A DNA stretch of 64,000 bases from Sphingobacterium faecium (GCF_003054045.1 NZ_QBKH01000005.1:434001-498000), one strand, 5' to 3'. Shown: positions 38,348-48,079, counted from the first letter of the stretch. Program-made: numbers and translations. Notes: a model not told the origin generated them from the letters alone.

Positions 38348-39301
38348 ATGAAAACTACATTTGATTTTGAGAAGCCAATTGCGGACTTGCAATTGCAAAT
38401 AGAAAAAGTGGAACAAGTAGCCGTGAAGACGAAAGTCGATATGAGCGCTACTGTGTTGGAGCTACAAGAAAAATTAGCGAACGCTGAGAAAGAAATATAC
38501 GGTAATTTATCTGGATGGGAGAATGTGCAAATGTCACGTCACCCTGAAAGACCGCAAACATTTGATTACATTAATATGATCTGCGATGATTTCATCGAAT
38601 TGCACGGAGATCGTACTGTAAGAGATGATAAAGCAATCGTAGGTGGATTCGCTTCAATCGGAGGACAATCGGTTATGGTAATCGGTCATCAAAAAGGTAA
38701 AAATACAAAAGAGCGTCAATACCGCAACTTTGGTATGGCAAACCCTGAAGGATACCGTAAAGCCCTTCGTTTAATGAAAATGGCAGAAAAATTTAACAAA
38801 CCTGTCGTTACATTGATCGATACTATGGGTGCTTATCCAGGACTAGAAGCTGAAGAAAGAGGTCAAGGTGAAGCTATTGCACGTAATCTACTAGAAATGT
38901 CGGTATTAAAAGTACCAATTATCTGTGTAGTAATCGGCGAAGGTGCGTCTGGTGGAGCATTAGGTATCGGCATCGGTGACCGGGTATACATGCTAGAGCA
39001 TACTTGGTATTCGGTGATCTCTCCTGAATCTTGCTCTTCTATCTTATGGAGAAGTTGGGATCATAAAGAAAAAGCAGCAGAAGCTCTAAAATTGACTTCT
39101 AAAGACATGCTTGGTAATGGTCTTATTGATGGCATCATTAAAGAGCCTTTAGGCGGAGCACATCAAAATCCAGAATTGGCAGCAGAGTTTTTAAAAACAA
39201 AATTAGTAGAGGATCTAGCGATCTTAACTGCTAAGGACAAGGATATCTTAGTTGATGAGCGCATTGCAAAATTCAGCAATATGGGTGTAGTTGTCGAGTA
39301 A
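38348..39301 (+). CDS. accA: Acetyl-CoA carboxylase carboxyltransferase, alpha subunit
   Basis: 317 aa, full AccA length. The N-terminal helix ([16 protein letters not shown]) is followed by the crotonase-like core: [102 protein letters not shown]. It transfers the carboxyl group from biotin to acetyl-CoA in the first step of fatty acid synthesis. The beta subunit gene is not in the window. A terminator follows closely. Confidence 0.96.
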   Translation: MKTTFDFEKPIADLQLQIEKVEQVAVKTKVDMSATVLELQEKLANAEKEIYGNLSGWENVQMSRHPERPQTFDYINMICDDFIELHGDRTVRDDKAIVGGFASIGGQSVMVIGHQKGKNTKERQYRNFGMANPEGYRKALRLMKMAEKFNKPVVTLIDTMGAYPGLEAEERGQGEAIARNLLEMSVLKVPIICVVIGEGASGGALGIGIGDRVYMLEHTWYSVISPESCSSILWRSWDHKEKAAEALKLTSKDMLGNGLIDGIIKEPLGGAHQNPELAAEFLKTKLVEDLAILTAKDKDILVDERIAKFSNMGVVVE

Positions 39302-39322
39302 TATGTACTTTTCATTAACATG

Positions 39323-39358
39323 AAAAGGGTCGGTTTGGATAAAACCGACCCTTTTATT
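39323..39358 (+). terminator. Rho-independent terminator after accA
   Basis: A perfect 14-bp stem (AAAAGGGTCGGTTT 39323-39336 with its complement at 39342-39355) and a 5-nt loop with a short T-run. Confidence 0.87.
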
Positions 39359-39451
39359 CTGACCATATCCCCTCCTCATCTCGTCTTATAAAAAAATAAG
39401 TTTTTAAAAAAGAATACGTTACGACATATTTCAAAAAAAACAGATCATATA

Positions 39452-39483
39452 TTTGTCCTGTTTATTAGATTTTTCTACCTTTG
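39452..39483 (+). promoter_or_regulatory. Promoter of tRNA-Lys
   Basis: TTTG (39452-39455), a 20-bp spacer, TACCTTTG (39476-39483): a full match to the Bacteroidota promoter, 40 bp before the tRNA. Confidence 0.8.
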
Positions 39484-39523
39484 CATCACTCCGAACAACG
39501 AAGAAAACTTCTAAAATGAGTAA

Positions 39524-39599
39524 GATTCCGTAGCTCAGCTGGTAGAGCAATACACTTTTAATGTATGGGTCCTGGGTTCGAATCCCAGCGGGATCACCA
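39524..39599 (+). tRNA. tRNA-Lys (anticodon TTT)
   Basis: Full cloverleaf: acceptor GATTCCG/CGGGATC (one G-U), D arm with AGCTCAGCTGGTAGAGC, anticodon arm ATACA-CTTTTAA-TGTAT (anticodon TTT), T arm CTGGGTTCGAATCCCAG. The 3' CCA (39597-39599) is encoded. Single gene with its own promoter and terminator. Confidence 0.97.
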
Positions 39600-39635
39600 A
39601 AAAGCTTCACAGAAATGTGAGGCTTTTTTTGTTTT
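39600..39635 (+). terminator. Terminator after tRNA-Lys
   Basis: AAAGCTTCACA pairs with TGTGAGGCTTT (one G-U), with a GAAA tetraloop followed by seven T. Confidence 0.85.
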
Positions 39636-39737
39636 TACTGGATTCGAACAAAAGCGTCGGGATGGGTTCGACCTTTTTCATTGCGGACATGTGGCCGGGT
39701 TACATGGGGCGCAATAAATCCCAGCGGGATAACAAAG
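39636..39737 (+). repeat. Partial copy of the tRNA-Lys 3' end with structured flank
   Basis: AATCCCAGCGGGAT at 39717-39730 repeats exactly the T-arm/acceptor end of tRNA-Lys (39581-39594). Just upstream, ATTGCG (39680-39685) and CGCAAT (39710-39715) enclose CATGT/ACATG, a possible hairpin. No D or anticodon arm is present. The local GC is higher than in the flanks. It could be a decayed tRNA copy, an attachment-site remnant or a small RNA. Confidence 0.5.
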
Positions 39738-39767
39738 GAAAAACTAATCTTGCGATTAGTTTTTCTT
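39738..39767 (+). terminator. Second terminator-like hairpin downstream of tRNA-Lys
   Basis: AAACTAATC (39741-39749) pairs with GATTAGTTT (39754-39762) around a 4-nt loop, then a T-run. It mirrors the arrangement tRNA end plus terminator just upstream. Confidence 0.7.
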
Positions 39768-39878
39768 GTTTAAAGACATTATGAATTCGAAAGAAGGTGC
39801 GGCCAGGTACGATCCACAGGATGTACAATATCATGTATGGAATTGTTGAGAACGCAGCCCCGTTTAGACAACCTCGAT

Positions 39879-40667
39879 TTAAATATATTTTTGGGATTTC
39901 ATCCACCACGTTTTTCTTCCTATTTCAAAAGGAATTTTCTTTTTCATTTTAAACAAAACTGTCCCAAGTATTGCCAATAATATGGTTAAAAATCTGAAAA
40001 CATTCGCATAAATTCCACCTAATGCATGAGTATCTACGTCAAAAATCAACCAGTAAAAGTTCATTAAAAAATGCAATAAAATCGCTGTCCATAAATTGAA
40101 TTTCCATTCTGCGTAGATCCATGCAAATAGAACAGAACCAAAAAATGTGAGTAAAAATATTCCGATGAGTTCATTGATGCTCGTACTTTGGTATAAATGT
40201 GCCACTCCAAATAACACAGAAGCTAAAAAGACAGATGGTACAAATCCTAATCGAGTACATTTATACAACATACCAAACAGAAATGCCCTGTAAATGATTT
40301 CTTCAAAAAATGCAGCTGAAATTGTATTGATAATAATTGTATCGAATGATAATGCTGTATTAATCTTAAATTTTATTGCATAAGCAACGAGCATTGGTAA
40401 AGTGGATATAAAGGCAAAGGCAAGTCCCAAACATACACTTCTAGATAAACCTAATTTCTCCAGCATATTTTTATAGCTTTTGTATAAAATTGCTACGGTT
40501 ATCAATAAAGGTATTAAAGTTATACTGTATGCAAAAATATGTCCGGCAGCCTTTGATTCGGTAAAGGTTGTTATTCCTTTCTGAAAAAAGGCAAAGAAAT
40601 TGGCATCAATGTAAAAATAGATTACAAATCCAATAATAAAAACTAAAAAAAATCTTAATTTGTCCAT
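39879..40667 (-). CDS. CPBP (CAAX/Abi) family intramembrane protease
   Basis: 262 aa from ATG 40667 (MDKLRFFLVF); the frame extends to 40721 but without a better start. About eight membrane helices. The Abi metalloprotease motifs are intact: FFEEIIYRAFLFG (EExxxR), VLFGVAHLYQ (FxxxH) and ILLHFLMNFYW (HxxxN). Such proteins cleave prenylated-like or peptide substrates in the membrane, and some give bacteriocin self-immunity or process signal peptides. The membrane LytTR regulator gene ends 77 bp upstream on the same strand. Confidence 0.9.
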   Translation of the reverse strand: MDKLRFFLVFIIGFVIYFYIDANFFAFFQKGITTFTESKAAGHIFAYSITLIPLLITVAILYKSYKNMLEKLGLSRSVCLGLAFAFISTLPMLVAYAIKFKINTALSFDTIIINTISAAFFEEIIYRAFLFGMLYKCTRLGFVPSVFLASVLFGVAHLYQSTSINELIGIFLLTFFGSVLFAWIYAEWKFNLWTAILLHFLMNFYWLIFDVDTHALGGIYANVFRFLTILLAILGTVLFKMKKKIPFEIGRKTWWMKSQKYI

Positions 40668-40744
40668 AGTGTTATTTCTTATTTTTCTTGCAAAGAAAGA
40701 TAAGAAATAGTACGAATTCAAATCAAAGGGGTGACGAACAAAAG

Positions 40745-41614
40745 TTAGGGACGAACAGCAATGTTCTTTAAAACAGGCAAAATCAAATAAATATAGTTTC
40801 TAGAAATGCTTAATTCTTTATCTATATTTTCTATTGATATTTTATATCCGGACGCATTTCCTTTGAACTTCGTTACCTTCTTTAGATTAACAATAAAAGA
40901 ACGATGCACCTTTTTTATAGTATCGGTCTGAATTTGATCTAATAATTTGGTCAAAGAAATGCGTATAAACTTCGTTTGAATAATACCATTCTCATAAAAG
41001 TAAAGGATGCAATAATTATCTGCTGATTCTGCATACACGAAATCTTGCTCTGCTATTTCTAAAGTAGAATTTGCAGAATCTGCAACAATACATAATTTGA
41101 TCGTACAGTCATCAATCTGAATAAAGTTCTCTTGTTTTATAAAAGGTTTGTTGGCAGTTATCATGTTGCTGATCGCAGGTTTGTTTTTATTATTGAGATA
41201 GATATATCTAGCCAAAATATAGATCAAAACAACAGGAAATCCTAATGCTGAAGTATAAACGAACATATACAGAAAGTTCTCAAATGAAAGATCTACTTGA
41301 CTTAAAAACAACGTGTTGTATAGATAAGAAAAGAATGAAATCACCACCAGAATCAAAAAAATCTTAAACAGTTCTAAACCGATAGTCCATTTTCGTTTTT
41401 GTTTGCTGATTAATAAATTAACACTACAAAATGAAAAAGCGGTAATGATTGCATAAGGAAATAGTAATAAATATTTATATGAATGTTCAAACTGGCTGGT
41501 TCCAAATGGTTGATAAATGATGATAGAAAAATATAATAAAATCCCGACAATTGACGATGTTACTATAATCTCTCTACTTGTCTCGCTGTTGGGATACTGT
41601 GCTCTTAAAATCAT
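40745..41614 (-). CDS. Membrane-anchored LytTR-domain regulator
   Basis: 289 aa. The N-terminal half has four hydrophobic helices (about 18-36, 49-68, 80-103, 116-140). The C-terminal LytTR DNA-binding domain (about 185-285) has QDFVYAESADNYCILYFYENG, FIRISLTKLLDQI and KVHRSFIVNLKKVTKFKG, then ELSISRNYIYLILPVL. There is no receiver domain or kinase, so it is a one-component regulator sensing at the membrane. It probably controls its own unit with the CPBP protease downstream. Confidence 0.88.
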   Translation of the reverse strand: MILRAQYPNSETSREIIVTSSIVGILLYFSIIIYQPFGTSQFEHSYKYLLLFPYAIITAFSFCSVNLLISKQKRKWTIGLELFKIFLILVVISFFSYLYNTLFLSQVDLSFENFLYMFVYTSALGFPVVLIYILARYIYLNNKNKPAISNMITANKPFIKQENFIQIDDCTIKLCIVADSANSTLEIAEQDFVYAESADNYCILYFYENGIIQTKFIRISLTKLLDQIQTDTIKKVHRSFIVNLKKVTKFKGNASGYKISIENIDKELSISRNYIYLILPVLKNIAVRP

Positions 41615-41883
41615 TTTACTTTATTATAAAATTGATAAACTAACTCAATCTTTGCCACTAAATAAAAATCTCAAAAATATCTTTGTAGTTTAAGTATAGC
41701 CCCAAATCTAATATAAAGTTCCCATATGATCAAGATACAGTTATGCAATGATATTGTCTCATACTTTCAATATCTTTCAAAACCAGATGCATCCGTTATA
41801 TAGCTTTAATATTTAAGCTCAATCAAATATTAGAGAATCCAATGACACCTTATTCAAGTGGTAGAAAAGCCATAGGCTGAGTT
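41615..41883. other. Intergenic stretch, possible outward promoter
   Basis: A plus-strand box TATCTTTG (41678-41685) has a TTTG at 41651-41654, but the 23-bp spacer is long. No rightward gene is seen, so an RNA from it is speculative. Confidence 0.25.
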
Positions 41884-43047
41884 CTATTGGATTAATTCAT
41901 TAACTAGAGTTTTAAACGAATTAAAATTATCGTTTTGATCTCTAAAACTATCATAACTTATCATACGCAAAGCGACAAGTTTTGCTTGAGGATCGACTAT
42001 CAAATAGTTGCCCAGAAACCCATCAGCTCTATAATTGACATTGCCTTTGAATTCACGTTTTCTTATTTTGTGTTTACCCAAAAGTGTTGTATAAATAATT
42101 TCATTATACTGGTCACCAAAAACTTTCCGAAGTTGAGATAAAAATGCCTCGTTTGTTGGATGTACACCTTTCATCAATTTCAATTTCTGCACAAAAGAAG
42201 AATCAATTCCTGCAGTTTGAATATTATCAATAATTTCATCATCCACAATAGAAATATTTTCATCATAATCGATCCACCAAAGCATACCATAGCCTGGAAA
42301 TTGTGGGCAAGGTTTGACAACTTCATCGATATATTCAGGTTTAATCATGATCTTATCGTTATACTGCCCTCTGTTAAGAACTAGAATCCCCAATTTGACG
42401 AAATCTTTGGGTTTGATTTGACATCCCGACATGACATGTGGATTGCCGGCATGATCCAGAGTCCAGGTAAAATCAGTAATATTCAATGGAGAAAACAATT
42501 GTTCACCAATATATACATCCATTCTTTTCCCTGTTATCTTTTGAATCACTCCCGCCATCAGATTTAACGACTTATTATTGTACGACCACACTTCACCTGG
42601 CGTATCTGAGAGTTCTGCAGCTAAGGCGAGTTGAACAAAATCTGGACTAGGATAAATTTCTTCACCAGCATTTGGATGGTTTTGAAGACCAGAAGTCATA
42701 TGTACCAAATGCCTAATGGTTATATCTTTCTTTTTTCCTTGTTTCCACTCGGGGTAAAAGTGCCAAACAGGAGTATCGAGACTGTCGATCAACCCTTCAG
42801 TTAAGATGCATGCTACAGCAAGCCCGATAATACTCTTGGTAGCAGACATCGCTTCAATCTTTTTATCGGCATATCCAGCTGCAAAATAGTTTTCAGCAAC
42901 AAGATTTCCATTTTGATATATAATCACAGCCTCACTATTGTATTCTTTAGCTTGTATTAAAAGTTCGCTCAATTTATGATGATTGATGGATTGAGCCTGT
43001 ATCCTATAAGTAAAAAAAAGACTAATGGTCAAAAAAAAGATTTTCAT
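41884..43047 (-). CDS. Secreted serine hydrolase, beta-lactamase class C/PBP4* type
   Basis: 387 aa with a signal peptide (1-18, ending IQAQ). Serine-hydrolase motifs: MSATKSIIG (S68xxK71, nucleophile and base) and VWSYNNKS (YxN). The third KTG-like motif is not obvious. An extra region (about 235-320, with FVQKLKLMKGVHPTNEAFLSQL) is inserted before the last strands, which is unusual for class C lactamases. Likely a periplasmic esterase or peptidase; antibiotic resistance should not be inferred. The AraC-type gene lies 129 bp upstream on the same strand. Confidence 0.85.
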   Translation of the reverse strand: MKIFFLTISLFFTYRIQAQSINHHKLSELLIQAKEYNSEAVIIYQNGNLVAENYFAAGYADKKIEAMSATKSIIGLAVACILTEGLIDSLDTPVWHFYPEWKQGKKKDITIRHLVHMTSGLQNHPNAGEEIYPSPDFVQLALAAELSDTPGEVWSYNNKSLNLMAGVIQKITGKRMDVYIGEQLFSPLNITDFTWTLDHAGNPHVMSGCQIKPKDFVKLGILVLNRGQYNDKIMIKPEYIDEVVKPCPQFPGYGMLWWIDYDENISIVDDEIIDNIQTAGIDSSFVQKLKLMKGVHPTNEAFLSQLRKVFGDQYNEIIYTTLLGKHKIRKREFKGNVNYRADGFLGNYLIVDPQAKLVALRMISYDSFRDQNDNFNSFKTLVNELIQ

Positions 43048-43176
43048 TGTATTTTAGTATTTAAAAAGCTATATGAAGAAAAAATAGTCAGATTCATATC
43101 CTGCTTATGAAAGCGCTATAACTTCAGGACAAAGTAAAGAAACGATAATCTCTAAAAATTGTAAAAATGTAACCGT

Positions 43177-43980
43177 TCAAATAAAAAACCAAATATTCTC
43201 ACTTTCGGTATCCACATGTTTGAAGAACCCGCTTGGATGAAGATGAGTTAATGCCTTAAAATCTTTAATAAAATGAGATTGGTCATAGAAAAGATTTTCA
43301 TAAGAAAGAGCAGTTAGGTTTTTGCTATTCTTATAATTTAGAAGTGTATTTCTAAAACGATGGATTTTCCGATATTCAGACGGTGTTTTACCCATATGTC
43401 TTAAAAACATGGTGGTAATATGTTTTCTTGAAATCTGGTGTTTATCTGCAACCTGCTCAATTTTCAAATCCGCTTCCATATCGATCAAGATCTGTCCCAT
43501 CAGATACAAATCCTTCTTATCATATTTAGAAAGCCAATAAATTTCCAATAGTTCAAGTTGACGCTCACGGTTTCCTTCATTAAAAATCTTCTCCATTTTA
43601 GGCTTAAAATCATCAAATGGATTAAAATCAGTAATTATTGGTTGATTAAAAATTTTTGCCTCATCTATAAAATGATTGGCTCCAAGAGGTTTGAAGTAAG
43701 TAGTAAATTCATTTATAACACCCTGATATATCACTTCTATCGGCTCAGAATAACGAGAAACAAAATTGGCCATGATATCCTGCTTATCAGAACTTGAAAT
43801 TAGAATCTGTCTTTCTGTAAGTTCAATTTCTACATGTTGATTAACAGAAAGAATACAAAAGTTGTTGGGGAATGTCAAATAATTAATTCGACTGGATTTT
43901 TTATCTTGAGCAAGAAAATAAAATCCTTCAATATATTTTTTTAGTATTTCATTTTGTGGTTTGTAAAACTCTAACTTCAT
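43177..43980 (-). CDS. AraC-family transcriptional regulator
   Basis: 267 aa from ATG 43980 (MKLEFYKPQNEILKKYIEGFYFL); a frame extension of 10 codons is less likely. The N-terminal beta part (about 1-150) is the DUF6597-like sensing domain common in this phylum. The C-terminal AraC HTH (about 170-262) has IEQVADKHQISRKHITTMFLRHMGKTPSEYRKIHRFRNTLL and YDQSHFIKDFKALTHLHPSGFF. It may regulate the serine hydrolase downstream. Confidence 0.9.
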   Translation of the reverse strand: MKLEFYKPQNEILKKYIEGFYFLAQDKKSSRINYLTFPNNFCILSVNQHVEIELTERQILISSSDKQDIMANFVSRYSEPIEVIYQGVINEFTTYFKPLGANHFIDEAKIFNQPIITDFNPFDDFKPKMEKIFNEGNRERQLELLEIYWLSKYDKKDLYLMGQILIDMEADLKIEQVADKHQISRKHITTMFLRHMGKTPSEYRKIHRFRNTLLNYKNSKNLTALSYENLFYDQSHFIKDFKALTHLHPSGFFKHVDTESENIWFFI

Positions 43981-44164
43981 TTTTGTTAACTTTTTCAAAG
44001 TGGGTAGCATATAACATCAACACAAAAGTTAGTACAACGCTCTACCATATTTATTGTCGTTAATTCCAATTAATCACTTTGATTTTTATTTACGATTGTA
44101 TTTTCAACATCTACATAGAGTCATATCAGATTATATCAATCCTATTGTTACCTGCTTTAGATCA

Positions 44165-46972
44165 TCAGTCCATATCCACCTTAGTTGATTTCAAAATAGG
44201 CAGGCTGAAATAAAAGGTAGATCCTTTTTCAGGTTCACTTTCAACCCATATGCGACCTTCATGACGTTTGATGATCTCTGCACAAAGGTAAAGTCCAATA
44301 CCAAAACCAGAAATATATTTAGTACTTTCTACCCGATAGTAGCGCTCAAAAAGTTGGTTAATATCTTCAGATCTAATACCGATCCCTTCATCAGTGACAC
44401 TGACCCGCACTTCTTCACCATCAGTGACACAAGAAATCTCAATCAGCGTATCTGGTTTAGAATATTTCACCGCATTGCTGATCAAGTTGTTGATAACCTG
44501 TCCGATCTTATCCCGATCTGCATTTACGAAAGTAGGCATTACAGGATTGAGCACGATATGATGAGTGTTGACCATGAGGTTTGTTTCCAACACCGTTTCT
44601 GCAGCGAGTTCAGCAATATCAAAATGTTGAAGATCGATATGAATCTTACCCGATTCTAGTCTGGATATATTCAAGAAGCCGTTGATCATCGTGGTCATCT
44701 TCTTGACCTGTTTTACCGATTGATCCAGTGCGTTGATGATAAAACGTTCATTAGACGACATCAATTTTTGCTGTAACAATTGTATGTAGGCATTTAGTGA
44801 AGTCAATGGTGTCTTCAACTCATGGCTTACCATACCAATAAAATCACTCTTGCGGATATCATCCGTTTTCTGCTCGGTAATATCAGCCATTACACCAGTA
44901 ATATAATTACCATTCTTAGTGTTCTGCACATATTTCCCCACTGAGCGCACCCATCGCAGCTTTCCATCATGAAATCCGGTTACAGCATATTCAACATTAA
45001 AATTAGCTCCAGTTGCAAAAGTCTCATTTACAGCATTCTGAACCATCTGACGGTATTCTGGCAAAATTTGAGCAATTACAGCCTCAAACGGAACATTTTC
45101 ATCAGATCTCAGGCCAAACATCTCATTAAACCGCGGAGATGCGATGATTGTACCTAGCTTTTGATCGAGATACCAAATAGCGAGTTCTCCCGATTCAATG
45201 GCTAATCTTAGGCCCTCCTCTGCTTGTTCCACATTGTTAGCTGCCAAATGTTGCTCCGTGATGTCCATCACTATACCTGTAAAAGTAGAAAAAGTACCCG
45301 ATGGATCAGCCTTTAGATTCCCTATACAACGTAACCAACGTATCTCTTGGTCATGATAACCAATGATAGGATAAGTAACGTCGTAGTTACCATTATGATA
45401 GATTGCATGTTCTAGTTTAGCAGAAACATAGTCCCGGTAATCATCTCTTACTTGCGCCAAAGCCTTTTCAAAAGAAAGATCCTCTTCGGGAAAATATCCA
45501 AATAATTGCTTCAAACGAGTGTCAGTGATAAACTCGCGGGTTACAGAATGTAAAAACCAAGTACCAAAATTAGCAGCACTCACCGCCAAACGCAAAGCAA
45601 CTTCGCCTTCCTCTATCTTTTGCTTAGCCTCAAGCAACTGTCTATTGACCTGCTCCAACTCTTCATTGATCGCAGTCAGTTCTTCATTAGAAGCTGCTTG
45701 TTCTTCATTAGAGGCTTCAAGTTCTTCATTGATTGCTTGTAACTTTTCCGCACTCTGCGCTAAGGCATCCTCCCAATTTTTGCGTTCAGTAATATCTCTT
45801 GTCGTACCAGCTACTGCAACTACTTCCCCAGCTTGATTAAGCACTGGAATTAAAATATAATCATAGATACGCCTTCCCAACGTTGCATGCGGAAAAGAAA
45901 CCTCTCCTCTTATAGATTGCTTAGTCTTTTTGATCAATTCAATCTCCCGCTCATGCATTTCAGCATGCCATGGCTCATATCCATTTTCAAGCAGGCTTTT
46001 CCCAATCGCATTGTCCCAAGTTTTACCCCACATAGATAGCAGTGCGCTATTTGCATATGTAAAACGGTAGTCAAGATCGAAAACGTACATCAGATCAGGG
46101 GTATTAGAAATAATAGTTTCATAAACCCTTTTCTGCTGTTCAGCATATTCCCTAGCATCGAAAAGTTCCCGTTGTGTCTTGATCAGACCTGTTACCTCAA
46201 AAACAATATTAACAACACCATCAATCACATCATTTTCATCCCTCCTCGGTTGAAAACTGAAACTAAAATACCGATCTTTTGTAGGACCACCTTCAAATGT
46301 TGAAACAGGAATGAGCACATCATTCATGTCAAAAGGCTCCCCATCGTAATAAGTTTTCAGGAGCATTTCCTGAACAGGACTATTCACCAATTCAGGAAGA
46401 GCTTCAAAAATCGGACGTCCCAACAATTCACGGTCAAGTAACATGTTGTCATAAGCCGGGTTGATGAGTTCATAAACAAGTTCTGGACCTTGCAAGATAC
46501 AGATCCCTACAGGAGCCTGCATAAAATAGCGTTCCAGACGATCTCGTTCTTTTTTAAAAGTCAACGTGGCCACTTCCCGCTCTTGCCTTTCAACAACTTG
46601 TCTGGTATTTTCCAATACCCAAACAGCTACCTTACCAACTTGACCAAGTTCATCCTTAATCGGAGCATAAACAAAGGTGACAAAAACTATTTCTTCCTGA
46701 CCATTGCGAATCAGCATCAGCTCCACCTCATTAGCATAATAGGACTGTCCGCTAAGGATGACACCAGCAAGCGCAGACTCATATTGCGACCGAACTTCTG
46801 CAAAAGTATCCCAATAGTAATGGCCAAATATAGCATCGTAAGATTTACCAGATACCTCAAGGAACTTACCGTTGACAACCTCGGCAACAAGCGTATCGGC
46901 ATTCAGTATACAGATTCCTATAGGTGCATTCAATACGACATTGTAAAGATCCTCTCCGTCAGTTAATAGCAT
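44165..46972 (-). CDS. Soluble multi-PAS sensor histidine kinase
   Basis: 935 aa, no membrane helix. Five PAS-like units: about 8-120, 150-265, 285-400, 460-575 and 590-700, the first two both with APIGICIL or APVGICIL. A Glu/Asn heptad coiled coil (about 400-455: SNEEQAASNEELTAINEELEQVN) splits them. The HisKA domain has the phospho-acceptor His near 717 in SHELKTPLTSLNAY. HATPase has NNLISNAVKYS, DEGIGI and GFGIGLYLC. No response regulator gene is adjacent. It would sense intracellular redox or small ligands. Confidence 0.93.
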   Translation of the reverse strand: MLLTDGEDLYNVVLNAPIGICILNADTLVAEVVNGKFLEVSGKSYDAIFGHYYWDTFAEVRSQYESALAGVILSGQSYYANEVELMLIRNGQEEIVFVTFVYAPIKDELGQVGKVAVWVLENTRQVVERQEREVATLTFKKERDRLERYFMQAPVGICILQGPELVYELINPAYDNMLLDRELLGRPIFEALPELVNSPVQEMLLKTYYDGEPFDMNDVLIPVSTFEGGPTKDRYFSFSFQPRRDENDVIDGVVNIVFEVTGLIKTQRELFDAREYAEQQKRVYETIISNTPDLMYVFDLDYRFTYANSALLSMWGKTWDNAIGKSLLENGYEPWHAEMHEREIELIKKTKQSIRGEVSFPHATLGRRIYDYILIPVLNQAGEVVAVAGTTRDITERKNWEDALAQSAEKLQAINEELEASNEEQAASNEELTAINEELEQVNRQLLEAKQKIEEGEVALRLAVSAANFGTWFLHSVTREFITDTRLKQLFGYFPEEDLSFEKALAQVRDDYRDYVSAKLEHAIYHNGNYDVTYPIIGYHDQEIRWLRCIGNLKADPSGTFSTFTGIVMDITEQHLAANNVEQAEEGLRLAIESGELAIWYLDQKLGTIIASPRFNEMFGLRSDENVPFEAVIAQILPEYRQMVQNAVNETFATGANFNVEYAVTGFHDGKLRWVRSVGKYVQNTKNGNYITGVMADITEQKTDDIRKSDFIGMVSHELKTPLTSLNAYIQLLQQKLMSSNERFIINALDQSVKQVKKMTTMINGFLNISRLESGKIHIDLQHFDIAELAAETVLETNLMVNTHHIVLNPVMPTFVNADRDKIGQVINNLISNAVKYSKPDTLIEISCVTDGEEVRVSVTDEGIGIRSEDINQLFERYYRVESTKYISGFGIGLYLCAEIIKRHEGRIWVESEPEKGSTFYFSLPILKSTKVDMD

Positions 46973-47301
46973 TAGAATTCGAGATTATTTTATATGATCA
47001 CTAATATAATAAAATATTAGATACATTTTAAATAGCAAATCATGAAATCAGATCAAAAGAATGTATCAAATTAAAACTTATAGGAAATTTAATTTTATAA
47101 TTAAGATTTCCATAAGAATTATAAAGCAAAAAGTTGGATTCTGTAATGAAACGAAATACTATACAGCATGATGTCATGTGAAAATATTAAAAACCACTGT
47201 ATTCAGGGATATGCCCATCATACATCATCATCTAAATTTGTACTATACTGAAAGAACAGATTCTTTTAATAATGAAATGAAACCATAAAAATCAAAAAAA
47301 A
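46973..47301. other. Intergenic region with promoter box for the small lipoprotein
   Basis: About 330 bp with no gene. TAAATTTG (47233-47240) matches the -7 consensus and lies 61 bp before the lipoprotein ATG. Nothing else was recognised. Confidence 0.45.
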
Positions 47302-47775
47302 ATGAAAAAAGCGATTTCAACAATTACAATCTTAGTAATGATATGCACATTCTCAAGCTGTGGCGGAAAAAAAGATGCGATCAGCTACAATAATGAAATG
47401 ATGACGATTATCAATAGTGAAGAGCAACATGTGAATGAAATGAACGTAGCGATGCAATCTAAAAAATATGATGATGCAGAAAAAGTAGCTCTAAAATGGA
47501 AAGATGCAGTTAGTGAAGACATTAAAAAAGTTGAAAAACTAGGTGATTTTAATGGTGATGATCAACTTCAAAAAGCTGTCCTACAAGGACTTCAGGGATA
47601 TGGTAAAATTGTTTCAGAGGATTACCCGAAACTGATCAGTATCCGTAAAAGCAATTCACCAGATTCAGAAGCAGAACAAACATTACTAGACAACATCAAC
47701 ACGGCTTTTGAAAATATGGCCAATGGTGTGAATGTTGCCTCCGATAAATTTGAGAAAGACTACGCAAGAAAATAA
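47302..47775 (+). CDS. Small helical lipoprotein, unknown function
   Basis: 157 aa. Lipobox TFSSC (Cys20). The mature part is almost all charged helix, for example YNNEMMTIINSEEQHVNEMNVAMQ and AENMANGVNV-like FENMANGVNVASDKFEKDYARK. It resembles small helical surface lipoproteins of Bacteroidota (LIC11966-like), but that match is uncertain. It is a single gene with its own promoter and terminator. Confidence 0.75.
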   Translation: MKKAISTITILVMICTFSSCGGKKDAISYNNEMMTIINSEEQHVNEMNVAMQSKKYDDAEKVALKWKDAVSEDIKKVEKLGDFNGDDQLQKAVLQGLQGYGKIVSEDYPKLISIRKSNSPDSEAEQTLLDNINTAFENMANGVNVASDKFEKDYARK

Positions 47776-47825
47776 AAAAACAGTAAAGCCACTACAAAAA
47801 AAGTACTGGCTTTACTGTTTTTATT
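47776..47825 (+). terminator. Terminator after the small lipoprotein gene
   Basis: A 14-bp stem (47778-47791 with 47807-47820) and a following T-run (to 47823). Confidence 0.87.
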
Positions 47826-48079
47826 TATTGATTTAGTACGATGAGTGTATGAAAACTCCTGTTTACATGATTCGTCCAACACATACCATCTTACCACCTG
47901 AATAGCACCCTCAAATGCTAAAAGCTCGTCCTAACATACTCCAAGATTTCAGGATTAACCCTCCCGTAGGGATAAAAAAGCTTGCCTATTGATCTCAGGT
48001 CAGAAAAAGTATCATGTCCCCTTCCGCGTATTTTTGTTTCAAGACTTCACCAATATCGGGCGATTAATCCAAATCTTCC

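Noticed and set aside
39700..39909. 69-codon minus-strand open frame near tRNA-Lys
   Set aside because: Overlaps the tRNA-end copy and the protease 3' end; no protein-like pattern.
41651..41685. Rightward promoter before the serine hydrolase
   Set aside because: Spacer is too long (23 bp) and no rightward gene follows.
41884..43047. Antibiotic-resistance beta-lactamase
   Set aside because: SxxK and YxN alone are shared by esterases and peptidases; no support for resistance.
46490..46966. 158-codon plus-strand frame opposite the PAS kinase
   Set aside because: Antisense shadow; no family pattern.
47826..48079. Protein-like fragments on the minus strand after the CMD-family gene
   Set aside because: Several stops in every frame and no recognised motif; could be decay but too weak to call.
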